Below are positions 1-9,864 of a stretch of DNA of 64,000 nucleotides, piece after piece. The DNA is taken from assembly GCF_020520285.1 (NCBI RefSeq), contig NZ_CP084742.1:5319501-5383500 (forward strand). The letters run 5' to 3'. The notes beneath the pieces are model-generated. The model was not told the DNA's origin. It saw only the letters and a program-made list of their open reading frames with translations, and made no database searches. A program made the position numbers and the translations under genes. The stretch is from Pseudomonas sp. L5B5. Its GTDB lineage: Bacteria > Pseudomonadota > Gammaproteobacteria > Pseudomonadales > Pseudomonadaceae. Within the stretch, counting starts at the first letter, position 1. Every line of letters begins with the position of its first letter.

Positions 1-129
1 CTGGGCACTGAGGAGGTCAGCCAGATCGTTGCCTTCCTCGAAACCCTGACGGGCGATCAGCCGGACTTCAAGTTGCCGATGCTGCCGCCATCCTCGGCGC
101 AGACACCACGTCCGCAGCCGTTCAACTGA
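1..129 (+). CDS. C-terminal end of a di-haem cytochrome c peroxidase-like protein (partial)
   Basis: The window opens inside a plus-strand reading frame that ends in TGA at 127-129. The 42 visible residues include the segment EVSQIVAFLETLTGD followed by a Pro-rich tail with LPMLPPS. This layout is typical of the C-terminus of periplasmic di-haem cytochrome c peroxidases of the CcpA/MauG family, where the last helix of the second haem domain is followed by a short proline-rich extension. No haem-binding CxxCH lies in the visible part, so the assignment rests on the tail alone. A good terminator follows 6 bases after the stop. Confidence 0.55.
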   Translation: MGTEEVSQIVAFLETLTGDQPDFKLPMLPPSSAQTPRPQPFN

Positions 130-134
130 TCATG

Positions 135-162
135 AAAAACCGCAGCTCGCTGCGGTTTTTTT
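135..162 (+). terminator. Rho-independent terminator after the peroxidase-like gene
   Basis: Perfect stem CCGCAG (140-145) / CTGCGG (150-155) with loop CTCG, an A-run before it and seven T after it. The A-run also makes it usable from the minus strand, for the lipoprotein gene that ends at 190. Confidence 0.85.
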
Positions 163-189
163 ATCCCGAGGTCCTGGCCCCTGGCGCTG

Positions 190-879
190 TCAGCCTTGCC
201 TGTCACCGGTCGCGCAATTGAACCGGTCATCGATAGGGGCTTGGTGCGGGGGCGCGAAGTAGCCTGGTGTCAGGCGGTTGTCGGTGCGTTGCCAGCGTTG
301 TGGATAAGACAGCATCGAGTAGGGTGAATTGTCCTTGAGCGTCTCGTAGTTCAAGGACAGGTCGATCTGCGCGGCGCCTTGCAGGAAGGGGCCTTCGATC
401 GAAAGGAGGGAACCGGTCAGCCAGGTTCGCTCCGGGCTTTCCAGGTACATGGGAGCGGCGATGCGCAGCCAGGTGCGCCCGGCATCCTGGGAAAAGTACA
501 GGCGCGGCAAACCCCCTCCGCCTTTACTGAAACCCGGTCCCCGGGCAATCGGAATCACCAGGTAGTTGGAGTTGGCGGCATCGATCATCAATGGCGTACC
601 ACTGCCACGCACGGTGATGCCATTGAACGAGCCAAAGGGCGCAACCGGGGTATGGATGCCGAGCCGGGTGTCGGTGTAGTGCACCATGTCCCCACTGCTG
701 GCGATGAGCGGTGAGGTGCCGTTGCAGAGCCTGAAGGTGGTTCGGTCGACCTCGAAGAAACGCGATGCGTCGATGCGGTAGATGACTCGGCCGGGCAGGT
801 ATCGAATCGGCTCGGGCGCGCTGCAGGCCCCAAGTACCCCGCACGAGATCAGCAACAGCAACGTCATCCTTGCCCACAT
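190..879 (-). CDS. Orphan outer-membrane or periplasmic lipoprotein, possibly Tli3-like
   Basis: A 229-residue protein starting at MWARMTLLLLISCGVLGAC, a clear type II signal with lipobox LGAC. I chose this start over an upstream ATG because it places the signal at the N-terminus. The mature part has the segment FSQDAGRTWLR, an Asp-box (BNR-like) beta-hairpin pattern, and about 210 residues of probable beta structure. Some T6SS lipase-immunity lipoproteins (Tli3-type) look like this, but no T6SS effector or VgrG gene is in view. The function is therefore unassigned. It converges on the peroxidase-like gene across a shared terminator. Confidence 0.7.
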   Translation of the reverse strand: MWARMTLLLLISCGVLGACSAPEPIRYLPGRVIYRIDASRFFEVDRTTFRLCNGTSPLIASSGDMVHYTDTRLGIHTPVAPFGSFNGITVRGSGTPLMIDAANSNYLVIPIARGPGFSKGGGGLPRLYFSQDAGRTWLRIAAPMYLESPERTWLTGSLLSIEGPFLQGAAQIDLSLNYETLKDNSPYSMLSYPQRWQRTDNRLTPGYFAPPHQAPIDDRFNCATGDRQG

Positions 880-997
880 GAAAAACCGACTCCTTGTTCC
901 TGCCTGAATGCAGGGGCGGGCGTTTATGACATTCCTGGGAGAGCGGCGCAACACTGGCTATTACGGGCCAGCGCTGCGCCGATGCGGCGGTACTCTG

Positions 998-1837
998 TCA
1001 GGGCTTCATCTGCCAGGCATTCGCTCCGGCGGCCGCCTTGAACTTGGCGCGGTTCTCCGGGGTGGCCGGCGGTTCGGAATCACCGAAGATCGCCTTCAGC
1101 CAATGGCCGTCGGTGGGGTTGGGGAAGAGGATGAACTTGCGGCCGAACTGCTCCTTGTCTTCGCTCATCAGGTTGCTGCGCTGCTTGACGTCTGCCACGT
1201 AGTACTTGCGTTTGAAGTCGTTGAGGTTGTCGCCCAGCATCACCACCACGTTGTGACCCTTGGCGATTTCCTGTTGGCGTGGCTCCTTGTTGGAGCTGTC
1301 GCGATATACCGTCAGGTGCTGCTCGTCGGCGAACGGCAGCTGGTTGTGGCGCAGGTTGGCCAGGGCGTATTCGTAGGTCTTTTCGCCCTGGTCGCGACTG
1401 GTGACGTAGAACACCTCCACGCCCTTGGACTGGGCGTACTTGAGGAACTCCACCGCGCCCGGGGTGGCGACCGGGCCGTTGTCGGCCACCCACTGATCCC
1501 AGGCCGCGTCGTCGAAGAATTCCTTGTCCGAATTGATCAGGTAGCCCCAGTAGCTGTTGCTGCTGAGCACGGTGTCGTCGATGTCGCTGATGATTGCCAG
1601 CGGGCGGTCGCCGTCCTTGCGTTCCTGCAGGGCGCGGTCCAATTGCATCCTGGCCACATTGAAGCCCTGGTAGTACAGGGCCTGGAACTCGGCGGCGGTC
1701 TGGCGCCAGGCCACGGCGGCGGTCAACAGGTTGGAAGGCGGGGTGCTGGCCTGGTCGGCGAAGGCCGGGGCACAGGTCAGGGTCAGAAGCGAGAAGAGCC
1801 AGGGGGAGAGGGAAGTCCCGGTGGTTTTTATTGTCAT
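998..1837 (-). CDS. HAD-family periplasmic acid phosphatase / 5'-nucleotidase, lipoprotein e(P4) family
   Basis: A 279-residue secreted phosphatase. The N-terminus is a signal peptide ending around CAPAFA-DQ. HAD motif I is SDIDDTVLSS (about residues 83-92), motif II lies in VFYVTSRDQGEKT, and the acidic motif IV is LGDNLNDF. This arrangement is that of class C (e(P4)) acid phosphatases, which dephosphorylate nucleoside 5'-monophosphates and other phosphomonoesters with Mg2+. The Cys in the signal region is not in a convincing lipobox, so the protein is probably soluble in the periplasm. It stands alone; the nearest gene on the same strand is tRNA-Met. Confidence 0.9.
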   Translation of the reverse strand: MTIKTTGTSLSPWLFSLLTLTCAPAFADQASTPPSNLLTAAVAWRQTAAEFQALYYQGFNVARMQLDRALQERKDGDRPLAIISDIDDTVLSSNSYWGYLINSDKEFFDDAAWDQWVADNGPVATPGAVEFLKYAQSKGVEVFYVTSRDQGEKTYEYALANLRHNQLPFADEQHLTVYRDSSNKEPRQQEIAKGHNVVVMLGDNLNDFKRKYYVADVKQRSNLMSEDKEQFGRKFILFPNPTDGHWLKAIFGDSEPPATPENRAKFKAAAGANAWQMKP

Positions 1838-1977
1838 GGTCGAGCCCTAGAAGTGAGGATTGCGCAGCTCTCACGAACACTGCCCGGGTGTTCTATCTCA
1901 CACCAGGCGGGGGCTCAATGCAGGTGTCGCGATTCTGGATCAATGAGGCGTAATCCCGAGTACTTTTGCGCGGGCAT

Positions 1978-2012
1978 AAAAAAACGGCTTACCTTGCGGT
2001 AAGCCGTTTTTA
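1978..2012 (-). terminator. Terminator of tRNA-Met
   Basis: Inverted repeat AAAACGGCTTACC (1981-1993) / GGTAAGCCGTTTT (1998-2010) with a four-base loop. On the minus strand it begins 6 bases after the tRNA CCA end and finishes with a T-run. Confidence 0.9.
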
Positions 2013-2017
2013 GTACT

Positions 2018-2094
2018 TGGTGGCTACACAGGGACTTGAACCCCGGACCCCAGCATTATGAATGCTATGCTCTAACCAACTGAGCTATGTAGCC
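2018..2094 (-). tRNA. tRNA-Met (CAT), elongator type
   Basis: A complete 77 nt cloverleaf on the minus strand with encoded CCA (complement TGG at 2018-2020). The acceptor 5' strand GGCTACA pairs with TGTAGCC. The anticodon loop is TTCATAA with anticodon CAT, and the T-arm contains GGTTCAAGTCC. The first G pairs with a C at the acceptor end, unlike the unpaired 1-72 of initiator tRNA, so it is read as elongator tRNA-Met. The remaining flanking bases in 1838-2349 show no gene. Confidence 0.95.
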
Positions 2095-2349
2095 AAGTGG
2101 CGCGCATTATTCGCTTGGAACGGCAATGCGTCAAGCGTTTTTTTCAAAAAAATATCTACGCTATCAACCGCTTATCCAAACCCCTCGTGCCGGCAAGGTT
2201 GCCGGGCTCCCGTTCTGGCCCCGGAGACCGTGATATGTCATGGGCGAATCGGGTCGTTAGCAAGCTAAGGGGATGGCGCCAGTGCCCGCAAAAGTGGCAC
2301 ATTGACGCACCTGCCCCTGTGCATCCACCCGTTGTACGGAAAAACTCCT

Positions 2350-3567
2350 ATGGCTATCAGCAATGCCCAGCCTGTCGCAACGACGGCTTCTCCTGCTTCC
2401 CAAGGCAGCCCGCTGGTCCTGCGCATCATCGGCGCGGTGGCCCTGGCACACCTGATCAACGACCTGATCCAGGCGGTGATGCCGGCGATCTACCCGATGC
2501 TCAAGACCAACTACGGCCTGACCTTCACCCAGGTGGGGCTGATCACCCTGACCTTCCAGCTCACGGCATCGCTGTTGCAACCCTGGGTGGGCTACTACAC
2601 CGACCGTCGGCCCCAGCCGTTCCTGCTGCCAGCGGGCATGATCTGCACCCTGGTGGGCATTTTGATGATGTCCCAGGTGGGCAGTTTCGCCATGATCCTC
2701 CTGGCTTCCGGGTTGATCGGCATCGGCTCCTCGACCTTTCACCCGGAAGCTTCACGCGTGGCGCGCCTGGCCTCCGGGGGGCGCTACGGGCTGGCGCAGT
2801 CGAGCTTTCAGGTTGGCGGCAATGCCGGCACCGCGTTCGGCCCGCTGCTGGCGGCGGCGATCATCATTCCCTATGGCCAGGGCAACGTGGCCTGGTTCGG
2901 CCTGTTCGCGCTGTTCGCCCTGGTGGTGCTCTACGCGATCAGTCGCTGGTACGCCAACCACTTGCGCCTTTACAAGATCAAGCAGGGCCAGGCGGCCACC
3001 CACGGGCTGTCGAAGCAGCGGGTGATCAGTGCCCTGGTGGTCCTGGGGCTGCTGGTGTTTTCCAAGTACTTCTACATGGCCAGCTTCACCAGCTATTTCA
3101 CCTTCTACCTGATCGAGAAGTTCGACCTGTCGGTGGCCAGCTCGCAGCTGCATCTGTTCCTGTTCCTGGGGGCGGTGGCGGCGGGGACCTTCTTCGGCGG
3201 GCCCATTGGCGACAGGATCGGGCGCAAGGCAGTGATCTGGTTCTCGATCCTCGGCGTGGCGCCGTTCACCCTGTTGCTGCCCCATGTGGACCTGTTCTGG
3301 ACCAGCGTGCTGAGCGTGGTGATCGGTTTCATCCTGGCTTCGGCGTTCTCGGCCATCGTGGTCTACGCCCAGGAACTGGTGCCGGGCAACGTGGGCATGA
3401 TCGCCGGGATATTCTTCGGCCTGATGTTCGGTTTTGGCGGCATCGGTGCGGCGCTGCTGGGGCACCTGGCGGATCTCCATGGCATCGAGCATGTGTATTT
3501 CCTGTGCTCGTTCCTGCCGCTGTTCGGCGTGTTGGCGATCTTCCTGCCCAGGACCCGCAAGGCCTGA
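2350..3567 (+). CDS. fsr: Fsr-type MFS drug exporter (fosmidomycin resistance protein family)
   Basis: A 405-residue MFS transporter of twelve predicted transmembrane segments. The loop motif GYYTDRRPQPF after TM2 and the segment STFHPEASRVAR in the first half are characteristic of the Fsr family (E. coli fosmidomycin/trimethoprim exporter), and a second GGPIGDRIGRK loop follows TM8. I start at ATG 2350 (MAISNAQP) instead of the in-frame ATG 48 bases upstream, whose extra residues are not membrane- or signal-like. It converges on pobR with a terminator between. The substrate in this organism is not shown by sequence. Confidence 0.88.
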   Translation: MAISNAQPVATTASPASQGSPLVLRIIGAVALAHLINDLIQAVMPAIYPMLKTNYGLTFTQVGLITLTFQLTASLLQPWVGYYTDRRPQPFLLPAGMICTLVGILMMSQVGSFAMILLASGLIGIGSSTFHPEASRVARLASGGRYGLAQSSFQVGGNAGTAFGPLLAAAIIIPYGQGNVAWFGLFALFALVVLYAISRWYANHLRLYKIKQGQAATHGLSKQRVISALVVLGLLVFSKYFYMASFTSYFTFYLIEKFDLSVASSQLHLFLFLGAVAAGTFFGGPIGDRIGRKAVIWFSILGVAPFTLLLPHVDLFWTSVLSVVIGFILASAFSAIVVYAQELVPGNVGMIAGIFFGLMFGFGGIGAALLGHLADLHGIEHVYFLCSFLPLFGVLAIFLPRTRKA

Positions 3568-3585
3568 GGCCAAGCGCTGTCGAAC

Positions 3586-3614
3586 ACGCCCGGGCCATGC
3601 CCGGGCGTTTCGTT
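3586..3614. terminator. Bidirectional hairpin between fsr and pobR
   Basis: Perfect stem ACGCCCGGG (3586-3594) / CCCGGGCGT (3600-3608) followed by TTTCGTTT, lying between two convergent genes. Confidence 0.75.
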
Positions 3615-3624
3615 TGTGGGCCAG

Positions 3625-4515
3625 TCAGCGGTCCTGGAGCGCGCGCGCGGCATCTTGCCTGAAGGTGTTGGGCGACTGGCCAGCCAGGCGCTTGAAGAAT
3701 CGCGAGAAGTAGGTCGGATCGCTGAAGCCCAGGTGGTCCGAGAGCTGGCTGATGCCGATATTGGTGTACACCAGGTTGCGCCTGGCCTCCAGCATCAGGC
3801 GCTGATGGATGATCTGCAGGGCGGTCTGTCCGGCCAGTTCACGGCACAGGGTATTGAGGTACACGCTGGACAGGCCGATGCGGTGGGCCAGGGATTCCAC
3901 TGTGGGGTGTTCCCGGTAGTGCTGCTCCACCAGCCTGATGAAATGCCCCAGCAACTGTTGGTGGCGCTCGTTGCGGTTGCCGGGCATGGCGTTCTGCTGA
4001 CCGCGGCGGGCGATCCAGATCATCAGCACGTTGACCAGTGACTGCAGCAGCAGATCCCGGGCCGAGGCGCTGCCTTCGTACTCATGCAGCAGCGTCTTGA
4101 ACAGGGTGTCGAGACTGCGCCGGTCGGGACCCACCGAGTAGCAGCCAGAAGACGCCAGCACTGCCAGGGGAACCCCCAACTGCGTTTCCAGCTGGACGAC
4201 CAGAGGGGCCGCCAGGGTCAGCACGTAGCCCTGGATATCGGCGCTGAACTGGAAGCCATGGACCATCAGCGGCGGTATGACCTGGACCGCCGCCTCCTGC
4301 ACTTCCCGGCGCTGGCCTTCGACCTCTACCAGGGCCTGGCCGCGTTGCACGTACAGCAACTGGTAGAGGTCGGCATGGCGGTGCGCCTTGATCTCCCAAT
4401 GATGCAGGCTGCTGCGCTTGGGGATGGATTCGCAGTGCAGCAGGTCGGGGGTCGGCCAGGCCTGGCTCTCGCCGTAGAGCTTGAACACCGGGATGCTGGA
4501 GAGGCTGGCTTTCAT
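3625..4515 (-). CDS. pobR: AraC-family activator of 4-hydroxybenzoate hydroxylase (PobR)
   Basis: A 296-residue regulator with an N-terminal cupin-like ligand domain (HRHADLYQLLYVQRG) and a C-terminal AraC DNA-binding domain of two helix-turn-helices (SLAHRIGLSSVYLNTLCR and ISQLSDHLGFSDPTYFSRFFKR). It is divergent from pobA, the arrangement known for Pseudomonas PobR, which activates pobA in response to 4-hydroxybenzoate. The start is the ATG at 4515 (MKASLSS); the longer open frame runs back through the shared promoter region and is not credible. Acinetobacter PobR is an unrelated IclR-type protein, so the family fits Pseudomonas. Confidence 0.92.
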   Translation of the reverse strand: MKASLSSIPVFKLYGESQAWPTPDLLHCESIPKRSSLHHWEIKAHRHADLYQLLYVQRGQALVEVEGQRREVQEAAVQVIPPLMVHGFQFSADIQGYVLTLAAPLVVQLETQLGVPLAVLASSGCYSVGPDRRSLDTLFKTLLHEYEGSASARDLLLQSLVNVLMIWIARRGQQNAMPGNRNERHQQLLGHFIRLVEQHYREHPTVESLAHRIGLSSVYLNTLCRELAGQTALQIIHQRLMLEARRNLVYTNIGISQLSDHLGFSDPTYFSRFFKRLAGQSPNTFRQDAARALQDR

Positions 4516-4580
4516 GGGCTCTGGACCTTTGGCGAGGAGAGGGAACGGGCTGCTCGATAATCGAACGCTGTTTGTAAAAG

Positions 4581-4636
4581 TGCATTTTTGTACCGGTTTA
4601 TCATCATTTTTTGCGATTTTTGTCAGCAAAAATGCA
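4581..4636. promoter_or_regulatory. Inverted-repeat candidate PobR operator in the pobR/pobA divergent promoter
   Basis: Ten-base perfect inverted repeat TGCATTTTTG (4581-4590) and CAAAAATGCA (4627-4636) in the AT-rich 194 bp between the divergent starts. The two half-sites are about 46 bp apart centre to centre, a distance compatible with an AraC-family dimer or with looping. That this is the PobR site is inferred from position and symmetry. Confidence 0.5.
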
Positions 4637-4643
4637 GGGGTAG

Positions 4644-5897
<1,254 letters not shown>

Positions 5898-6001
5898 ATC
5901 ATCGACGCTGCAGCCATCACGTTTTGCTTGCAGGGATGGCCGCTTGGACGACGATGTTTGAGACACGCCCGAATATGTCGGTTCTGTAATTTTCTCGTAT
6001 C

Positions 6002-6020
6002 TAAATGATAATCGTTAGTA
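6002..6020. promoter_or_regulatory. Probable Fur box upstream of the TonB receptor
   Basis: TAAATGATAATCGTTAGTA contains the ten-base core AATGATAATC of the GATAATGATAATCATTATC consensus and most of the next bases. It lies about 70 bp before the receptor start, where it would let Fur-Fe2+ block transcription. Confidence 0.75.
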
Positions 6021-6088
6021 TTACACTCCGGTCCCCCTCTCCCTTAGCGCACCGTTAAGGTGCATTGGATCGACAAGGATCGCGTGTA

Positions 6089-8143
6089 ATGAAAGTCAGT
6101 TCCTGCCTGTTCAACTCCCTTCTGTTCAGTGCTGGCGTCGGTCTGCTCGGCCCGCTGGCACAGGCCGGCGAGGTCGGTGAAGACCCCAAGCCGGCGCCGC
6201 TCGAGCTCGATACCGCCTTTGTCACGGCCACTGGCGGCGCCACCGACCTGAAGGATGCGCCGGCCAGCGTCAGCGTCATCACCCGTGAGGAAATCGAACG
6301 CCAGCCGGTCTATGACCTCAACACCCTGCTGCGCCGGGTACCGGGCGTGACCGGTGGTTTCGGCCCGGTGGGCGAGCAGTCGAAGATCAAGCTGCGGGGG
6401 CTGGACGACAAGTACACGCTGATCCTGGTGGATGGCAAGCGCGTCGGCAGTTCCGGCGATATCAGCTACCGTCGGGACCTGGCGCGCCAGGACCTGAACT
6501 GGATCTCGCCGAACATGATCGAGCGCATCGAGATCGTTCGCGGGCCGATGTCCTCGCTCTATGGCTCGGATGCCATGGGCGGGGTGATCAACATCATCAC
6601 CCGCAAGGTCTCGCGAGCCTGGAGCGGTTCGGCCAGCACCAACATCACGGTGCCCAAGGATTCCGACCGTGGCCAGAGCACCCAATACAGCGCCAACCTG
6701 TCCGGTCCGTTGACCGAATCCCTGGGGCTGCGCCTGGGGGCCAACGTGACCCGTCGGGCGGCGGATGAAGTGGATGCCCGCCTCGATGCCCAAGGTGAAT
6801 ACATGTACGGCGATGGGGCCGGGGGTTCCAAGGACCAGAGTCTGAATGCCTTGCTGGATTGGCAGATCAACGATGAACAGAGCCTGTCGTTCGAGGCTGT
6901 GCACGGGGTAGAACGCTCCTGGTCCTCAAAGAAAACCTTTGGCGATTGGGATGAAACCATTGGCGGGGCTTTCGGCCCCAGCCGGCTGACCCGTGACAGC
7001 TACATCCTGTCCCATGTGGGGGAGTGGGGTTTCGGCACCTCGAAACTCGATGCCTACCTGAACAAGTACCGCAACGATATCGACTGGGGCAAGGCCAGCT
7101 CCGAGGAGAAGATCGTCGAGGGCAGCCTGAACATACCGTTCGAGTTGCTGGTGGACCAGCGCCTGACCGTCGGTGGGCAATGGAAGCGCGAGGAGCTCAC
7201 CAACACCGACACCCTGGGCACGGTGCCGGTGGACTACAAGGGCGCGCCAGTCAGTGGTTCGACCCTGAAGGGCGACTACTCGGCGGCTTTCATCGAGGAT
7301 GAGCTGTTCCTCCTGGACAACCTGTCCCTGACCCTGGGCAACCGCTTCGACCACAGCGACAAATATGGCAATCACAACAGCCCGCGGGCCTACGTGGTCT
7401 ATCACCCGCATTCGGACTGGACGGTGCGGGGCGGGATATCCAAGGGCTTTCGTGCGCCAAGCCTGAAGGAAGGCAGCGCCGGTGCAGCCACTGAATCCGG
7501 TGGTCGTGGTTGCGGTTCGCTCAAACCCCTGGGATATGAACGGGGGAGCTGCTGGATGGCTGGTAATCCGGACCTGACGCCGGAGACCAGTACCAACAAA
7601 GAGATTGGGGTGTCCTTCAACCATGACGATTGGGAGCTGGGCCTGACCTACTTCCATACCGACTTCACCGACAAGATCGAGTACGGCCCGTTGGGCAAGT
7701 TCCAGGGTCGCTGGTGGACCATGCTGGAAAACGTCGACAAGGCCCGGACCCGTGGCTGGGAAGGCACGACCCGGATCCCCTTGGGCGACTCGGTAAACTG
7801 GCGCACCAACGCCACCTACATGCTGGAAAGCCGCAACCTGTCCACCGGCGAGGACCTGATCAGTACGCCCAAGCTGTCGCTGTTCAGCGCACTGGACTGG
7901 CAGGTCAACGATCGGCTGAGCACCGAGCTGTCGGCGCAACATGTCGGCAAGCAGCGGGGGCTGGGCAATGATTTCGTCCAGTCCTACACCACCTACGATC
8001 TGACGGCGAACCTGGCGTTGACCAAATGGCTGACCTTGAATGGCGGGGTACAGAACCTGCTGGACAAGGATCTGCGCGATGGCTCGACCACGTTCTATGT
8101 GCCCGGCAGGGCATTCTTCGCGGGGGCGACCACCTACTTCTGA
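6089..8143 (+). CDS. TonB-dependent outer-membrane receptor, FepA/CirA-like (catecholate siderophore type)
   Basis: A 684-residue outer-membrane receptor. A signal peptide ends near PLAQA-GE. The plug follows, with ASVSVITREEIERQP and LRGLDDKYTLILVDGKRV, then IERIEIVRGPMSSLYGSDAMGGVINIITRK, the hallmark end of the plug, and a 22-strand barrel ending in aromatic F. An extracellular loop contains a Cys pair (around GRGCGSL and GSCWM), as in FepA/CirA-type receptors. It would import an iron-siderophore powered by TonB-ExbBD. The upstream Fur box supports iron repression. No siderophore or lactone esterase gene is adjacent, so the ligand cannot be named. Start chosen at ATG 6089, which directly precedes the signal peptide. 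Confidence 0.9.
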   Translation: MKVSSCLFNSLLFSAGVGLLGPLAQAGEVGEDPKPAPLELDTAFVTATGGATDLKDAPASVSVITREEIERQPVYDLNTLLRRVPGVTGGFGPVGEQSKIKLRGLDDKYTLILVDGKRVGSSGDISYRRDLARQDLNWISPNMIERIEIVRGPMSSLYGSDAMGGVINIITRKVSRAWSGSASTNITVPKDSDRGQSTQYSANLSGPLTESLGLRLGANVTRRAADEVDARLDAQGEYMYGDGAGGSKDQSLNALLDWQINDEQSLSFEAVHGVERSWSSKKTFGDWDETIGGAFGPSRLTRDSYILSHVGEWGFGTSKLDAYLNKYRNDIDWGKASSEEKIVEGSLNIPFELLVDQRLTVGGQWKREELTNTDTLGTVPVDYKGAPVSGSTLKGDYSAAFIEDELFLLDNLSLTLGNRFDHSDKYGNHNSPRAYVVYHPHSDWTVRGGISKGFRAPSLKEGSAGAATESGGRGCGSLKPLGYERGSCWMAGNPDLTPETSTNKEIGVSFNHDDWELGLTYFHTDFTDKIEYGPLGKFQGRWWTMLENVDKARTRGWEGTTRIPLGDSVNWRTNATYMLESRNLSTGEDLISTPKLSLFSALDWQVNDRLSTELSAQHVGKQRGLGNDFVQSYTTYDLTANLALTKWLTLNGGVQNLLDKDLRDGSTTFYVPGRAFFAGATTYF

Positions 8144-8203
8144 GGTCGTGGCCAGCCGAGTCTCGTTGCCTGGCAATGAGCCTCCGCTGGCCGGGTTGCC
8201 TGG

Positions 8204-9526
8204 CTAGAACACGTATTGCAGGCGCATGACCAGGCCCTGGCCGGTGTCGTCACCCACGGTGTTGCTGGTGTTGTTGGTACTGGCCTTGATGTAGTTGGCG
8301 CTGAGTTTCACGGCTTCGCTGGCATACCAGTTGACCCCGAGGGTGTGGGTCTTGCCCTGGGCATCACCCACCTGGCGCACTGCGCTGCTGGCAACCAGGT
8401 TGTCATCCTCGACCTTCATTGCGTCGTAACGATAGAACAGCTCCCAGGCGCCGAAGGCTTTGTCCTGTGGTTTGATGGTGTCGAACTTGGCGCCATCGAG
8501 CTTGTAGATCCTCGGCTCGCCAGTGAGGGTGTAGGCCAGTTGTGTGTAGTAACCCGAGGTCTTGATGTCATTGGCCGCTGTATCGGCCTTGAGCGTACGC
8601 CGCAGATATTCGGCCTGGATGGAAAAGGCCTGCAGCGCCCACGCTCCTTCGAGTCCCCACACCGAATCGCCCTTCCACAATCCTGATTGGGCAGTGCTAC
8701 CGCCGAACACCACGCGGTTGCCATTGCTGCCAGCACTGTTGCCGCCATTGGTGTCCACCCCGCGTACGCCCATGCGGGAACGAATGCGGGTGTCGACGGC
8801 GCTGTCCTTGAGATCCCGGTAGGCGTATTGCAACCCCAGGTGCAGTACGTTGCCCGGTTCATGCCAGGGCGCGAACACGCCACGCAGGTTGTAGCGTTTG
8901 ACGCTGTCGCCATCGGTATCGTTGTTGTTCTCGCTGAACACACTGGCGGACAGATAGGCGAGCTTGCCCACCACGCTGTTGGCCTGGATACCCATGCCGC
9001 TGTTGTCATTCACCCACTCGGCGGCGTCATAGGAGAGGTTGCGTTCCAGTGCGGTCACCCATTTGGAGCTGGTGGCTTTCTCCAGGCCGAAATCGGTGTA
9101 GAAGCGCCCGATCTTCAGGTTCACCGGGTCGAAGCCCACGTAGGTGACGGCTGCCTCATCGAAGTAACCGGTGCTGTCATTGCCGACGTTGCGCGAGAGG
9201 TCGTAGTTGACCTGGTATTTCCAGTCCCGGTAGGCCGTGCCACCGAACTCCAGGTAGGCGCGGCGAAAGTACGCGGCGTCCGCGCCATTGCCGTTGCGGG
9301 TGTAGTAACCGTCGAAGCGACCATAGTCCGCCTGCAGGCGCCCGCCCAGCTTGAAGCTGAACGCCTTGTCGGTCGTGGCCACTTCAAGGCCGCCCTTGGT
9401 TTTCACCACGATATCGGCGCCGTCGGTGGTGACTGTGCCTGCATGCGTGGTGAGGGTGGTTGCCATGCCCAGCAGGCCGAAAAGTACTCCATAGCCGGGT
9501 GTGTTTCCGATGGTTCTGACCGACAT
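8204..9526 (-). CDS. OprO/OprP-family outer-membrane porin
   Basis: A 440-residue porin with a signal peptide (cleavage near THA-GT) and a 16-strand beta-barrel pattern of alternating hydrophobic residues. It ends in the aromatic C-terminus LVMRLQYVF recognised by the BAM machine. Segments such as [17 protein letters not shown] and [24 protein letters not shown] match phosphate/polyphosphate-selective porins of the OprP/OprO family. I found no convincing Pho box in the 338 bp upstream, so phosphate selectivity and PhoB control are not claimed. It converges on the TonB receptor; 8149-8193 can form an interrupted hairpin without a T-run. Confidence 0.88.
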   Translation of the reverse strand: MSVRTIGNTPGYGVLFGLLGMATTLTTHAGTVTTDGADIVVKTKGGLEVATTDKAFSFKLGGRLQADYGRFDGYYTRNGNGADAAYFRRAYLEFGGTAYRDWKYQVNYDLSRNVGNDSTGYFDEAAVTYVGFDPVNLKIGRFYTDFGLEKATSSKWVTALERNLSYDAAEWVNDNSGMGIQANSVVGKLAYLSASVFSENNNDTDGDSVKRYNLRGVFAPWHEPGNVLHLGLQYAYRDLKDSAVDTRIRSRMGVRGVDTNGGNSAGSNGNRVVFGGSTAQSGLWKGDSVWGLEGAWALQAFSIQAEYLRRTLKADTAANDIKTSGYYTQLAYTLTGEPRIYKLDGAKFDTIKPQDKAFGAWELFYRYDAMKVEDDNLVASSAVRQVGDAQGKTHTLGVNWYASEAVKLSANYIKASTNNTSNTVGDDTGQGLVMRLQYVF

Positions 9527-9864
9527 GCTGCTCTCCCGTCCGTTCTCTTTGTGCGTTGGTTGGCCATGCCTGAACCGGCTGGCTGGGCGGATAGTTGTCA
9601 GCGGACATGAAGGTTTTTGTTCATTTGCGTGACGTTTTCATGCCGTTCAAGCCTGGCTCATCTGGCTGGCTGTTTCGATCCAGGTTTTTCAAGGGATGCG
9701 GCCTGTCGGGAGCAGGACGTGAACAATCCTTGAATATGTCAGAAGCATTAAAGATAAGAGTCACAGGCTCCAGTGTCCGGACCACCCTTAAGGGCTAGCC
9801 GATCAGGTCGATGCCAATGCAGCTCGCGTGAAGGGCGCCGTTGATGTGGACGAGCGGGTTTTGC
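9527..9864. other. Intergenic region upstream of the porin
   Basis: 338 bp between the end of the LysR gene and the porin start, both on the minus strand. It must hold the porin promoter. I see no clear -35/-10 pair, tRNA or conserved ORF; the only match to a Pho-box-like sequence is weak. Confidence 0.5.

Noticed and set aside
2018..2094. tRNA-Met as an attachment site of a genomic island
   Set aside because: No duplicate of the tRNA 3' end and no integrase gene were seen in the window.
2186..2225. GC-rich stretch before fsr resembling a REP arm
   Set aside because: No inverted partner could be found nearby.
9620..9660. Pho-box-like sequence upstream of the OprP-like porin
   Set aside because: Only about 11 of 18 bases match the consensus in the best register; not enough to claim PhoB control.
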